From contig NC_053038.3 of the NCBI RefSeq assembly GCF_002575655.3, positions 144,228,885 through 144,292,884 on the forward strand: DNA of 64,000 nt, read 5' to 3'. The position numbers and the translations under genes are program-made. How positions within the stretch are numbered: position 1 is the stretch's first letter; each line of letters begins with the position of its first letter. The DNA is from Aegilops tauschii subsp. strangulata (Eukaryota > Streptophyta > Magnoliopsida > Poales > Poaceae). This document shows positions 42,325 to 53,014 of this stretch, one piece after another. The notes beneath the pieces were generated by a model. It was given only the letters and a program-made list of their open reading frames with translations, made no database searches and had not been told where the DNA came from.

Positions 42325-42405
42325 TCCCCGAAAACGGCGCCAGAAATTGGCAAGTTGAGGAGAGACTATCTTGACATGAATGCTCCCCCGCAATGGTGCC
42401 AGAAA
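42325..42405 (-). other. Two primer-site-like sequences of element A
   Basis: The minus strand has ATTTCTGGCACCATTGCGGG near 42400 and ATTTCTGGCGCCGTTTTCGG near 42350. Both resemble TGGCGCCGTTGCCGGGGA, the usual tRNA-Asp complement in this group. The one nearer the LTR has mismatches; the inner one keeps GGCGCCGTT. Confidence 0.65.
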
Positions 42406-42412
42406 TTCTTCC

Positions 42413-42966
42413 TGCTACTTGTGAGGTGCGTTGGGATTTCCTCGAAGAGGAGAAGATGATTCAGTACATTAGAGATAAGTATTTCCCTTAGTTAAGAACT
42501 GAGGTTATCAATCCAGTAGGAGAACCACGCAATACCTCGTTAACAACACCTACACACAAAATAACAAATACTTGCGCCCAACGCAAACAAGGGGTTGTCA
42601 ATCCCTTGGCGGTTAAGTGCAAGGATCAAATCTCGTAGTGATAGATAGATAAAGAAAAACGCAAAATAAAAGTGCAGCAAGGTATTTTTGGATTACAATA
42701 TATGATAAAAATAGACCCGGGGGCCATAGTTTTCACTAGAGGCTTCTCTCTTGAACATAGCATACGGTGGGTAAACAAATTACAATTGGGCAATTGATAG
42801 AAAAGCGCAAAGTTATGACGATTTCCAAGACAGTGATCATGTATATAGGCATCACATCAGAGACAAGTAGACTGACTCCTGCCTGCATGTACTACTATTA
42901 CTCCACACATCGACCGCTATCCAACATGCATCTAGAGTATTCAGTTCATAAAGAATGAAGTAATGC
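42413..42966 (-). repeat. Element A 5' LTR, U5-side part
   Basis: 554 bp similar in order and sequence to 60249-60834 of the element D LTR. It stops at TGC/CACT, where CACTA 2 begins, and resumes at 54440. Confidence 0.85.
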
Positions 42967-43870
42967 CACTGGTACACGTTGGTGCTATACAAATGGTTTT
43001 TAACCCCTTTCCGCGACGGCATTTGGAACCGTCGCCTAGTGAGTGACGGTGATAGGGGGTCCTTCCCACATGACCCACAAACCATCGGGGATATGCCCTC
43101 CTGGCACACACACTCGGCAAAATGAGGTCGTGTGCGACCGACGAGCGCTCAAATACGGAGATACGTACAGTATAGCTAAAAAATACAATTATACATGAGA
43201 AATTGTTTCCGGTCGCAAGTACATCCCACACAGTCTATCCCCGCTAAACGTTTCCATTCGTACGTACATCCCACACAGTCGCTCCAAGGAAAACGTTTCC
43301 GTTCACAGGTACATCACACACAATTTTCCCCGTTAAATCGTTTGTGATAGCGTTGCCATTGCAAACGATATTAACAATTTTATCGTTTGCGTTATTGAAT
43401 GCATCACACACGGTGCGTAGAAGAAATTGTGTGGCAAAGGCTATACATCACACACAATTTTATGTGGTGAACGTTTGCGCAAGGTGGCCTAACGCAAACA
43501 GTTTTCAAGAGAAGGTCACGTGTGATATTTATTGATCCAACACGGTTTATTCCTAGAAACTGTGTGTGTTGCCTGAGGTCATCGCCCATGGTATTTTCTC
43601 AATAACCGTTTGCAAAAGCAAAACACAATTAGCAAGCTAATTCGCCATTAGCATGCTAATTGCCCTATTATTAATAATCCATTTATTAATCTAATTGACA
43701 TTCATATTAAGCACATAATATATTTCATTTCCATATTAAGGAAGCAGGATTACATATTTGAAATACATCAGTGTACGACATGATATAGCTTCAGCACTCA
43801 CCTACCCCTTTACACAACTGCACCGGCACCAAGTTTCACATGCAACATGTAGAACCTTTCGAAATTAGCA
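42967..43870. repeat. CACTA 2 left subterminal region
   Basis: Short words such as CATCACACACAATTT, AACGTTTGCG and GTACATCCCACACAG recur many times from 43200 to 43560. Similar CATCACACACA words occur at the right end (54000-54320). They likely play the role of TNPA-binding repeats. No gene. Confidence 0.75.
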
Positions 43871-44526
43871 TCATAGATGGTATATAGACAGATGCATCTC
43901 ATTTGGAAAACTGTTGAAGCGGAAGGTGAATATTGACCCTTCATTCATGTTGAAGGTCTTTGCAACTTTAGGCGAGTGCCTGTGGATGATTGACCGTCCA
44001 TCCTTCGTCCTCTTCAGGAACACTTCAATATTGAACCGTGGGTGTTGTATGAAATTCTTCCTTGCCTACTGACCATAGAGCTGGTTTGAGAGGTAATCAT
44101 CAGTGAATTGCTTTGGAAAGGCCTGAAAACAAGGATGTGCATAACTATCTTCTCTATATTGGAAATAGGGCAAAGGAATAAAAAAAGGCAAGGTATAATA
44201 GTTAGTACCATCTTGTAGTGAAATTATGTCTTCTTCATTATGCAGACAAAGATCATGTTGCTTTTTGTCGCTAATTTCTTTATCCTAACAATCTTTCTGA
44301 GTTTCTTGACTTGATTGATATTCATGGACAACTCATTTCCCCATATGCAAAATGGGTCGAACAGTGGGTCAAAACCTCTGATAGCAGGACCTACATGTGC
44401 AAGACCAATTTGTTAAAAACCTAAATATTAGAATGTTTCCTTCAATTGCACAATAATGTGCTATTAGACAATGGACCATGCACATGCTAACCTCGATTGT
44501 AAACCTCAGTGCTTCCCATTGTTTCC
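43871..44526 (-). pseudogene. Spliced small gene with B3-like domain inside CACTA 2
   Basis: Three exons on the minus strand join in frame: 44526-44492 (ATG at 44519, 'MGSTEVYN'), 44390-44209 and 44122-43871. All introns begin GT and end AG, and the phases match. Exon 2 includes 'GFDPLFDPFCIWGNELSMN' and 'KKLRKIVRIKKLA'. Exon 3 reads 'FPKQFTDDYLSNQLYG', 'FNIEVFLKRTKDGRSIIHRH' and 'EGSIFTFRFNSFPNEMHLSI', ending at 43871. The pattern (Phe-Pro-Lys near the start, Gly-Arg, then Gly-x-Ile-Phe-x-Phe-Arg-Phe and Leu-Ser-Ile) resembles plant B3 DNA-binding domains. Length is about 153 residues. Two in-frame stops (after 'MKKT', after 'YGQ') break it. Upstream exons may exist. Confidence 0.55.
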
Positions 44527-44659
44527 CTGCAACACATAGAAGGTAGTTAGTCATCAGGTTAAGTAAGGGTTCACATGCTATCAGTAAAATATGTTGATGA
44601 AAAATAAGCACATTGCAGATTCATCAGATTAATTCAAGCCACATGGAAAACCCATTTAT

Positions 44660-45330
44660 CCAAACCAAGCATGATTAAGAACTAGGAAATATAGCACTTG
44701 TATATGTTTCTCATGTATTAAGTGCAGCCAAATTCGATTTATTCCTCACATGCACAACAATACAAAATTCTACCCACGGCAATTGGACATCACATTGCAG
44801 AATTGAACCAAGGAGTTAACTAAACACCACAACAAATGAACCAAACATTAACTGAGCACCACATTGCACAATATAACATACTCCTAATAGAAGATCAGAC
44901 AGTTAACCAAACCAAGCATGCTTAACAACTTGGAAATATAGCAATTGTATTTATTTATCATGTATTTACCACAACCAAATTCAATTTATTCCTCACATGG
45001 TATACAATAACAGAATGCACCCACAACTATTGAACATCGCATTGCAGAATTGAACCAAACAGTTAACTAAACACCACAACACAAATGAACCAAACGTTAA
45101 CTGAGCACCACATTGCACAATGTATAACCAAACCAAGCATGCTTGACAACTTGGACATATAGCAATTGTATTCGTTTCTCATGTATTTTGTGATATATTC
45201 GATTTATTTCTCACATGGAAGACAATACAAAATTGCAGCCTGAAGAATTGAACATCACATTTGCAGAATTGAACCAAACAGTTAACTGAAGATGACAACT
45301 AATTAACCAAATAGTTAATAAGTGAGCACC
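44660..45330. repeat. Imperfect 220-247 bp tandem repeat, three copies
   Basis: AACCAAGCATG marks units at 44663, 44910 and 45131. Each contains GAACCAAACAGTTAACT and GAGCACCACATTGCACAA words. No ORF. Confidence 0.8.
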
Positions 45331-45471
45331 ACACTACACGACATATAGACCATATACACTAGAGCAACAGATTGCATGGTAAAATTAGATAGCACAATTC
45401 ACTAGAATTTGTGAAGGAAAGGCATGAGCAGCACACACAACGGATAAACTGAGCATGGTTAACCAGCGTAG

Positions 45472-45945
45472 CTAGCAAATGGCAAGGTGCTCCTCCAAGA
45501 TCTGAGGGTCGGCATGAATGGCAGACATCGCGACCTCATCCATGCGTGCGGCCGCGATTTGCTTCTCTGCTGCCAAATGCTCCTTGAGCTCCTGGCTATA
45601 CTGCGTGCACCATGGCTTAGGGCGGCGCTTATTTGGTGGAGGGGTCGGTGATTTGGATGGAAGGTGCCGCGCTGACGGTCGGGGCATGTGGGATGTGGAA
45701 GGAGGAGGAGGATGGGGTCGGGTGTGGATTACCTGCTTGGATAGACGAGGCTGAGCAGCTTGAAGGAGGGTCGCCGATGAGGAGGCACTGCAAGCAAGGA
45801 GTGAAGTTTTCAACTTGGAAAGGAAAGGCGGAAACAGGAGAAATGTGGCTTTTTGTAAGGGGGAGGGGGAGGGGAGGTAGATATTTCCGCGGAAGCCAAG
45901 AATTTGGAATCGCTTTAGTGAAAAAACTGGCGCGCAAAGTGTCAT
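45472..45945 (-). CDS. Pro/Ser-rich ORF with charged C-terminus in CACTA 2
   Basis: A 157-codon minus-strand frame. The N-terminal half is Pro/Ser/His-rich and low in information. The C-terminal third is more protein-like: 'KRRPKPWCTQYSQELKEHLA', 'AEKQIAAARMDEVAMSAIHA' and 'DPQILEEHLAIC'. It lies upstream of the B3-like gene on the same strand, about 950 bases away, and could be a 5' exon of it or a separate gene. I do not recognise the family. Confidence 0.35.
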   Translation of the reverse strand: MTLCAPVFSLKRFQILGFRGNIYLPSPSPLQKATFLLFPPFLSKLKTSLLACSASSSATLLQAAQPRLSKQVIHTRPHPPPPSTSHMPRPSARHLPSKSPTPPPNKRRPKPWCTQYSQELKEHLAAEKQIAAARMDEVAMSAIHADPQILEEHLAIC

Positions 45946-46233
45946 GAGACACGGTCCCTTATCCAGAACTGTGTACGATATGTGAACATCACAAATGATT
46001 CAGATAGCTTAACCCGTGTGTGATGAGTTTGAACGTCAAAAATTTTGGTTCGAATTTCCCTAGTTATAGTGGTCATCCACGTCATTGCATAATTTGGGTA
46101 CACAAAGGAGACTACAACACACCAACACTTCTTAATCGAGCAAGTTCAGCAATTAAACAGAGCTAGCTGACCTAAACATTACTCTAACAAATTAAAGACC
46201 GGCGCTCTTAGTTAAACAAAACAAAGAGTACTA

Positions 46234-46848
46234 CTATGGCTTGTGCTCGTCGATCTCCGCTGCCGCCTCCATGTCCAGATCGTGCCAGACGGTCTCCTGG
46301 GGAAGGGGCTCCATGGCATCCATCACACCATACTCGGCAAGCATCCCGCCATCAACGTCCGCCATCTCTTCGGAAAAGGACGCCACGAGCTGGGCGTGGG
46401 CACTGCGATCTGGGCTTGGACGGGTTCCGTCGTCGCAAGGTATGCGGCGGAGGAACAGACGGCTGCTCAAATGCTCTCGGTGATTGCCAACTCTTCGGCC
46501 ATGGGTTTTCAACCGTTGTCGGAGAAGCTTCGTTCGATTTGTGCGGTGACCGCCACGAGCTGGGCGTGGGCAGCGTGGTCGTGGGCGGCCTCCATCAAGG
46601 CTAAGGCCACCGCTGCAGAACGGACAGCTATTGTGCCTCTCTCGCCAGTTGCAATCCCCAAGGCAGATGTTGCTGCCGCCACCTGAGACGCAACAACGGC
46701 CGTTTGGGCTGCCTTGGCCGCCCGGTCGCAGATTGCGGCCGCGCTCATGCACCTTGTTAGCACGCGCATGGCGGCTGCGGCCGTGCTCTCGCCGGAGTGG
46801 GCCGCCGAAGTTACCCCCACGACGCGGGTCCACCTCCCCATCTTTCAT
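46234..46848 (-). CDS. Ala-rich helical ORF in CACTA 2, function unknown
   Basis: An open frame of 204 codons starts at 46848, but the more protein-like reading uses two frames: 46841-46509 ('MGRWTRVVGVTSAAHSGEST', then an Ala-rich helix) and the frame ending at 46234 with 'VASFSEEMADVDGGMLAEYG', 'DAMEPLPQETVWHDLDME' and 'AAAEIDEHKP'. A frameshift between them near 46500 is likely. Composition resembles the Ala-rich ORF at 51442-52032. No known domain seen. Confidence 0.35.
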   Translation of the reverse strand: MKDGEVDPRRGGNFGGPLRREHGRSRHARANKVHERGRNLRPGGQGSPNGRCCVSGGGSNICLGDCNWRERHNSCPFCSGGLSLDGGRPRPRCPRPARGGHRTNRTKLLRQRLKTHGRRVGNHREHLSSRLFLRRIPCDDGTRPSPDRSAHAQLVASFSEEMADVDGGMLAEYGVMDAMEPLPQETVWHDLDMEAAAEIDEHKP

Positions 46849-47059
46849 CGGCGACGAGTGAACAGTTAAATGATATTTGGGGAGCGAGCTAGTGTGCTTG
46901 ACATGCCGGCTTTGGACTGTAGCCGACGGACCTTCTCGCGTAATCCATACTATACATCAACGGTGCTCCAGGATATTTTGTGCTGGATCTCACATGGTTG
47001 GTGATAATAAATTGTGTGGGGTCTGCTTGATTTTTCATCTTGATTTGAATTACATAATG

Positions 47060-49560
47060 GGGTCACAGTAGCAACGGACAGTGTTTGAATTGCTAGACCT
47101 TATATCTGCAGTAAATATGCAACTATATGTGTGTTGTAAAAGAATTGAAATTATTCAGGGTTTGTTTGGACATTTTATACAGTAAATTGGTTTTATAGCC
47201 ATTTCAGGTGCACAATTCAAAATTAAACTACATGCACATGCTCCGGTGCATCAACATGGGTTGTAAAATCATATATGTGTCCATGGGTTTCTACTTATGT
47301 CCCATGCAAGAAATGGGGATGATTCTCAAAAACCACGGCACCGTGGCTCTCTGGCAAACGTCGACGTACTTGCTTTTGTAATTCTAGTAAATCCAAAAGT
47401 TGTCTGAAATTCATGAAACTTGGCATGCTATCATGGAGCGGCATCAACATGCCATGGAAAATTTTTTGTCCCATTTGGGGCAGGTTTGGGTATAAGCTTC
47501 TCACAAACCAGAGCTTCTCACAACAAGGGTGATGGTTTCGGTGGGGAACGTTTCACCTTTCTGGACGAAATGATATCCGTTGCCTCTTCTCGATTTCAAA
47601 TTTTTTCCTAGTGTCAACATATAACAACAGGAGTGTTGTGTCAATTTTTGGGATTTTTCGGGGTTCGTTTGGACATTTTTATGCATTAACTGAGTTTTCA
47701 ATGCATTCATGTGCATAATTCAAATTTGAACTACATGCACATGCTCTAATGCATATAAATTGGATGAAAATTCAAATATGTGTCCTTGGTTGCATACTTA
47801 GGTCCCATGCAAGAAATGGGAGTGAATGTCAAACACCCTGCCACCGTCACTCGGCCGCAAACATTGAGATACCTGGTTTTTAAATTCTATTAAATCCAAA
47901 ACTCATCTAAAATTCATGAAACTTGGCATGCTGTTATGGAGCGGCATCAACATGCCGTGGTAAATCTTTTGTCCCACTTGGGGTAGGTTGGGGGATATGC
48001 TTCTCACAAACTAGAGCTTCTCATAACTTGACTGGTAGTTTCGGTAGGGAACGTCCCACCTTTGGGGACGAAACGATATACATTGCCTCTTATTGCTATC
48101 AAATTTTTTCTCATGTCAACATAGAACACAGGAGTGTTGTGTCAATTTTTGGGATTTTTCGGGGATTGTTTGGACATTTTATGCATTAACTGAGTTTCAA
48201 TGCATTCATGTGCATAATTCAAATTTGAACTACATGCACATGCTCTAATGCGTATAAATTGGTTGAAAATTGAAATCTTTGTCCTTGGTTGCATGCTTAG
48301 GTCCCATGCACGAAATGGGAATGAATGTCAAACACCCTGCCACCGTCTCTCGGCCGCAAACATTGAGATACCTGGTTTTTAAATTCTATTAAATCCAAAA
48401 CTCGTCTGAAATTCATGAAACTTGGCATGTTGTCATGGAGCAGCATCAACATGCCGTGGTAAATTTTTTGTCCCAATTGGGGCAGGTTTGGGGATATGCT
48501 TCTCACAAACCAGAGATTCTCACAACAAGCCTCATGGTTTCAGTAGGGAACGTCCCACCTTTGGGGACAAAACAATATCCATTGCCTCTTATTGCTTTCA
48601 AAAACTATATCAAGTCAACATAGAACAACAGGAGTGTTGTGTCAATTTGTGGGATTTTTGAGGGTTCATTTGGACATTTTTATGCATTAACTGAGTTGTC
48701 AATGCATTCATGTGCATAATTTAAATTTGAACTACATGCACATGCTCTAATGCATATAAATTGGTTGAAAATTCAAATCTGTGTCCTTGGTTGCATGTTT
48801 AGGTCCCGTGCAAGAAATGGGAATGAATTTCAAACACCAGGGCACCGTCACTCGGCCGCAAACATTGAGATAACTGGTTTTAAATTCTAATAAATCCTCA
48901 GCTCGTATGAAATTCATGAAACTTGGCATGCTATCATGGAGCGGCATCAACATGTCGTGGTAAAATTTTTGTCCCATTTGGGGCAGGTTTGGGTATATGC
49001 TTATCACAAACCAGAGCTTCTCACAACAAGCATGATGATTTCGGTAGGGAACGCCCCACCTTTGGGGACGAAACGATATCCATTGCCTCTTATTGCTTTC
49101 AAAAAATTTCTAGTGTCAACATAGAACAACAGGAGTGTTGTGTCAATTTTTGGGATTTTTTGGGGTTCGTTTGGACATTTATGCATTAATTGAGTTTTCA
49201 ATGCATTTATATGCATAATTCAAATTTGAACTACATGCAACATACTCCAGTGCATATAAATTGGTTGAAAAATCAAATCCTTGTCCTTGGGTGCATGCTT
49301 AGGTCCCATGCAAGAAATGGGAATGAATTTCAAACACCAGGGCAGTGTTGATTGCCGGCAAAACGTTGAGATACTTTGTTTTTAAATTCTAGTAAATCCA
49401 AAACTTGTCTGAAATTCATGAAACCTTGCATGCTGTCATGGAATGGCACCCGACATGATGTGCTATTTTCCCTGTCCATTTTGGGAGAAGGCGCACTCGA
49501 ATAACAGCCAAAAAAGGCATTTTGAAAAAGCAGCTGCCACTCTAATATCTCAAACGTTTG
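47060..49560. repeat. 501-bp satellite-like tandem array, about five copies, in CACTA 2
   Basis: GGCATG(C/T)T(A/G)T(C/T)ATGGAGC marks units at 47422, 47925, 48424 and 48925, with a degenerate fifth near 49427. Spacings are 503, 499, 501 and about 502. The recurring 60-90 codon ORFs in the units are by-products; they differ in length and are not conserved as proteins. Confidence 0.95.
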
Positions 49561-49909
49561 TATAATTCAAACCGTGTGCGTTCTGTTAACCATTCACGTG
49601 ACGCCAAGTGTCTTGGTTTTAAAGACTATAGGAGGTGCCGTGCGGACAGTTGCTTGACTGAACGGGAGGCGTCTCAGCGTAGTCCTGTGCGCAGGCTGAC
49701 CGAGAGGCGTGCAAGCTGTCCTCCAATGCGCTGGCTCACCGGGAAGCGTGCGAGCTGTACGCTGCGCAGGCTCACTGGGAAGTGAGCCCTTTGACTTCCA
49801 TGGCCGCCCGCCTTCCTCTCCATTAATGGTGCCCGAGCCGCTGCTTAATACGGGCGGCCTTACTGTTCGCCTCCCATTCCCCTCCCTCCCATAGACCTCC
49901 ACCAATGCC

Positions 49910-50474
49910 ATGGCGCAGAAGGGGCATCTCCCACTAGTCTTCAAATTTGGTGAAGTAGACTCCGAGCCGGAGGAGATAGAAAATAAGGAGGAATGGGGCC
50001 TCATGGACATGGCCGAGAACGAGCTGGCCGCGGCAGTTGCTGCCCCCGCTTCCGTCCCAGCTCACATCCCCGCGCCCACGCCAGCGATCATCCCCATAGA
50101 GCTGGAAGCCGCAGGCGTCAACGAGGTCTCCGCGGACCCGCGCTAGCTAATGTACATGCCAGCGCCAGCGCCCGTGCCCGTGCGCGCCCCTCCACCCACC
50201 GCGGCGCTGGTCCCCATGCTTGGCTGCACCCGCCGTGCCCGTGCCCGTGCGTGCGCCCCCCTCAGCGGCATGGGACGCCGCCATCGACCGCTACCTCTCA
50301 GCGCTGCCAGCTGCCGTCCTCCCGCGCCCTGCCCGTCAATCGCGCGACAACATGATGTTTGATTTACAAGTTAACAACATTATGTGCTGCATTGAAGACT
50401 TCAACAACGGCATCATGGAGGATGACAACGACAACGACGGTGCGGACGCCGCCGCCAGAAATAGTCTTTTCTAG
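49910..50474 (+). pseudogene. Acidic/Pro-Ala-rich ORF of CACTA 2, function unknown
   Basis: ATG at 49910 ('MAQKGHLPLVFKFGEVDSEP', 'EEWGLMDMAENELAAAV') follows the good context GCCATGG. The frame ends in TAG at 50144, continues in frame with a Pro-Ala-Val repeat region, then shifts near 50220 to the frame ending at 50474 ('AAWDAAIDRYLSALPAAVLP', 'DLQVNNIMCCIEDFNNGIME', Asp/Asn-rich tail). With one stop and one frameshift removed the protein would be about 185 residues. No recognised domain. Confidence 0.4.
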
Positions 50475-51260
50475 GGTTTAGTATTGTATCTCGATCATAT
50501 GAATATAAATTCGCAGTATGACTAAATGAAAGATATGGTTTGAGTGAACTTGCGTTTTTCTCTCTTAATGTACAGACTTATCAAGCGATTTTGTTTTCAA
50601 AAAACCATCAATGGTTTTTAAATGTAAAACACTCATCGCAATCATTTTAGTTAGAACACCCATATGCAAACCGACAGCTTCCCCAGGAAGCCAAGGGAAA
50701 ATGTGCCGAGCAGGATTTCTTGATCGCAAACGGTTTAGGTAGAACACCCGTATGCTAAGTGAGAGCAGGATTTGTGCATCTCTTCAACGCAAACGGTTCT
50801 TTTGGATGACCCGTGTGCAACCACTTACAAACAATTTGGTGAGATTTGCATCTGTCATATTGGGTATGTTGCCATTTGTCAAACTAGAAAGATTGACATT
50901 TGTTGATCTAGTAACATTGCCATTTGTCAACCTTGTAACACTGCGATTTGTCAAAATATGAAGCTAAAAATCACTAGCAGTATCTAATTTTTGCAACTAA
51001 AATTCAGTAATTAAGCATAGATTTCAATCATAGATTAAGCAGTCGTTCTTTATACAAACAGTTCAAATCAACAGCTGAAGCGAGCAAACTTTTCTCCATT
51101 TGTTGCCAACCACGTACTGAAATGGCTAGTTCAACTATATGTACTAGCTGATTTTAAGTACGTTGTACACTTCCACCACATCTATAGTCAGATGAACTGA
51201 ACAAATAACCCCTAAATACTACTACTACTACTACTACTATGGAGGGGCTTTATACTACTT
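50475..51260. other. CACTA 2 intergenic segment with minisatellite
   Basis: It has CGCAAACGGTTT-type subterminal words (50720-50800), a 24-bp minisatellite (50869-50960) and a (CTA)n run near 51217-51240. No gene supported. Confidence 0.65.
50869..50960. repeat. 24-bp minisatellite, four copies
   Basis: Units start at 50869, 50893, 50917 and 50941, each TTG(C/A)CATTTGT or a close variant. The period is exactly 24, so a reading frame encodes an eight-residue repeat, but no surrounding gene is evident. Confidence 0.85.
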
Positions 51261-51441
51261 ACGGCTGCCTCTCCTCTGCCGAGCGTGCTCAATAAGAGGC
51301 AGAGAAGGAGGAGCTTACCGACGAGCTGGACAACTGCAATACGGTGCCTGCCACTGCTGCAAACTCAGCGACGCTCACCTCGAACGCCCTCTGCCGCTCT
51401 AGACGACCCCTCTCGAAGCGATGGTTCTCCTCATAGATCTC

Positions 51442-52032
51442 CTAATTCCTCGCCTCTGAGGCGGTGTGTGCCGCGGGCATGGCGGCGGTAAGGCTCTTTG
51501 CGTGCTCGACGAGGCGCTCCTCCTCCTCCCGCAGGAACTCGGTGTAGCGCGCAAGGTCGCTGACGCACGTGCGAGCATCCACCTCCGCCTCCCGCCTTCG
51601 GGCAGCGCTGGTGGAGCGGGTGATGACGACGGCGGTCGATGGTGGGCTGGCGGCCCTGGCGGCCGATGATGGGTTGGCAGCCACAAACACCACCTCCTGC
51701 CTTCGGGTCGCGATGGCGGAGCGGGTGATGGCCACGGTGGCCGACAGTGGGGTGGCGGCGACGACGGCCACCTCCCACCTGCGGGCTGCAGCGGCGGAGC
51801 GGGCGATGGCCGTGGCTTTCGACGGTGGTGTGGTGGCAACGGCGGCAGGCAACTGCTGCCGACGGGTAACGGTGGCAGAGCGTGTGGTGGGTGTTCCGCG
51901 CACACCCAACAGGGACGCCACACGCACTACATTACGCCGGGGACTGAGCCGCCGCTGAAGTGTAGCCTCCCAGCTGGAGCTTTCTTCTGATGACGGCGGA
52001 GTGGCTAAGCGACGACGATGGACCGGTGGCAT
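51442..52032 (-). CDS. Repeat-containing Ala/Arg-rich ORF of CACTA 2
   Basis: The frame is open from 52215; the ATG at 52032 ('MPPVHRRRLATPPSSEESSS') is preferred because a TATATAAA box lies 80 bases upstream. Residues about 50-155 hold four imperfect repeats of about 25 residues ('RSA..ARRWEVAVVAATPLS' type). The C-terminus is helical ('SDLARYTEFLREEEERLVEH'). After the stop at 51442, similar helical coding ('EIYEENHRFERGRLERQRAF') continues in frame, so the stop may be secondary. No known domain. Confidence 0.45.
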   Translation of the reverse strand: MPPVHRRRLATPPSSEESSSWEATLQRRLSPRRNVVRVASLLGVRGTPTTRSATVTRRQQLPAAVATTPPSKATAIARSAAAARRWEVAVVAATPLSATVAITRSAIATRRQEVVFVAANPSSAARAASPPSTAVVITRSTSAARRREAEVDARTCVSDLARYTEFLREEEERLVEHAKSLTAAMPAAHTASEARN

Positions 52033-52107
52033 TGGCGATTGTTGGAGAAGCAGATGTGATAAGCTATAGGGAGGGAGGGGAAAATGCGACGCATGACTCA
52101 CCGGCCG

Positions 52108-52116
52108 TGAGGGTTT
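52108..52116 (-). promoter_or_regulatory. TATA box for the 51442-52032 ORF
   Basis: The minus strand reads GCTATATAAACCCTC, in the right place and orientation for the ORF starting at 52032. Confidence 0.55.
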
Positions 52117-53014
52117 ATATAGCAGGCCGGTAAGCATTGGGATTTTGGGGGATTTCACCGAGCCGGGCGGGAAGCTTGCGCAGGAACCTGCGTGGTTGCA
52201 CGGGAACAGGCTCACCGACGATTCATTGGCGCCAACGTTTGGCCAATAGAACGCCCCCGCGTGCTGCGCAAGCTTGCGCGGTAAGCCGTCTGTGGTAGCT
52301 GGGTGACAAGACGTGCGAGAGGAGGACGAAAGGCCACGTACACATACGGTTAATAAAAAAATGTCTGCGATTTAATTACCTACTATACCCCCGTCCTGGA
52401 TTATAGGTATGATTTAACTAATAAAATACGAATGCATGTCGCCAAAGATTATATAGTTGTATTCGTATTTGAACATAGTTTTCAATTATATAATTTTATA
52501 ACATGCGTTAACATTTTTTTGGTTAAATTTGAGGGCAAAGTATGTCATAGAATATAAAGGGGACTATAGACAAAGACGGAGGTAGTAGCACACGGCCGCT
52601 CTCTACACAGCGACGCAACCGTTGACCGGCTTGTAGGCGACCATTTCCTGCGTGTGCAACTGCTCTATGCGTGTGGTTGCTGGCGGTTCAGGCAACCGCG
52701 GCACGCTCTGCTCGCGTCCCGCCGCGCGCGCTCTACTCTTGCGTCCCTCTGGGTGCTCTACACTCGTCCCTCCACACGCACTGCCAGTGTTTGGGGCCGG
52801 CGCACGATCACGCACGTTCGCGTGCATGCGGTTGCGCCGGGCGCGGTGCGACAACGCAGTTACCCTCTACAAAAACTGTCATGCGGACGCGCAGAGAATC
52901 CAGGCCGCCCGGCCCCCATTTATTCCTGTGGCCGTTTATCTTTATCTCTCGCGTCACACGACACAATAAGCACACCCACGATGACACATACAGAGAGGAC
53001 ATCTGACGGTTCCA
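52117..53014. other. CACTA 2 spacer between two divergent genes
   Basis: It contains AT-rich sequence (52330-52580) and a GC-rich stretch (52600-52870) with overlapping uninformative ORFs. It would hold the exonuclease-like gene's promoter and leader; I see no clear TATA box. Confidence 0.45.

Noticed and set aside
47420..49190. A family of small secreted or Cys-containing proteins (repeated 60-90 codon ORFs)
   Set aside because: They are the same frame of a 501-bp tandem repeat, with differing ends and no start context; explained by the DNA repeat.
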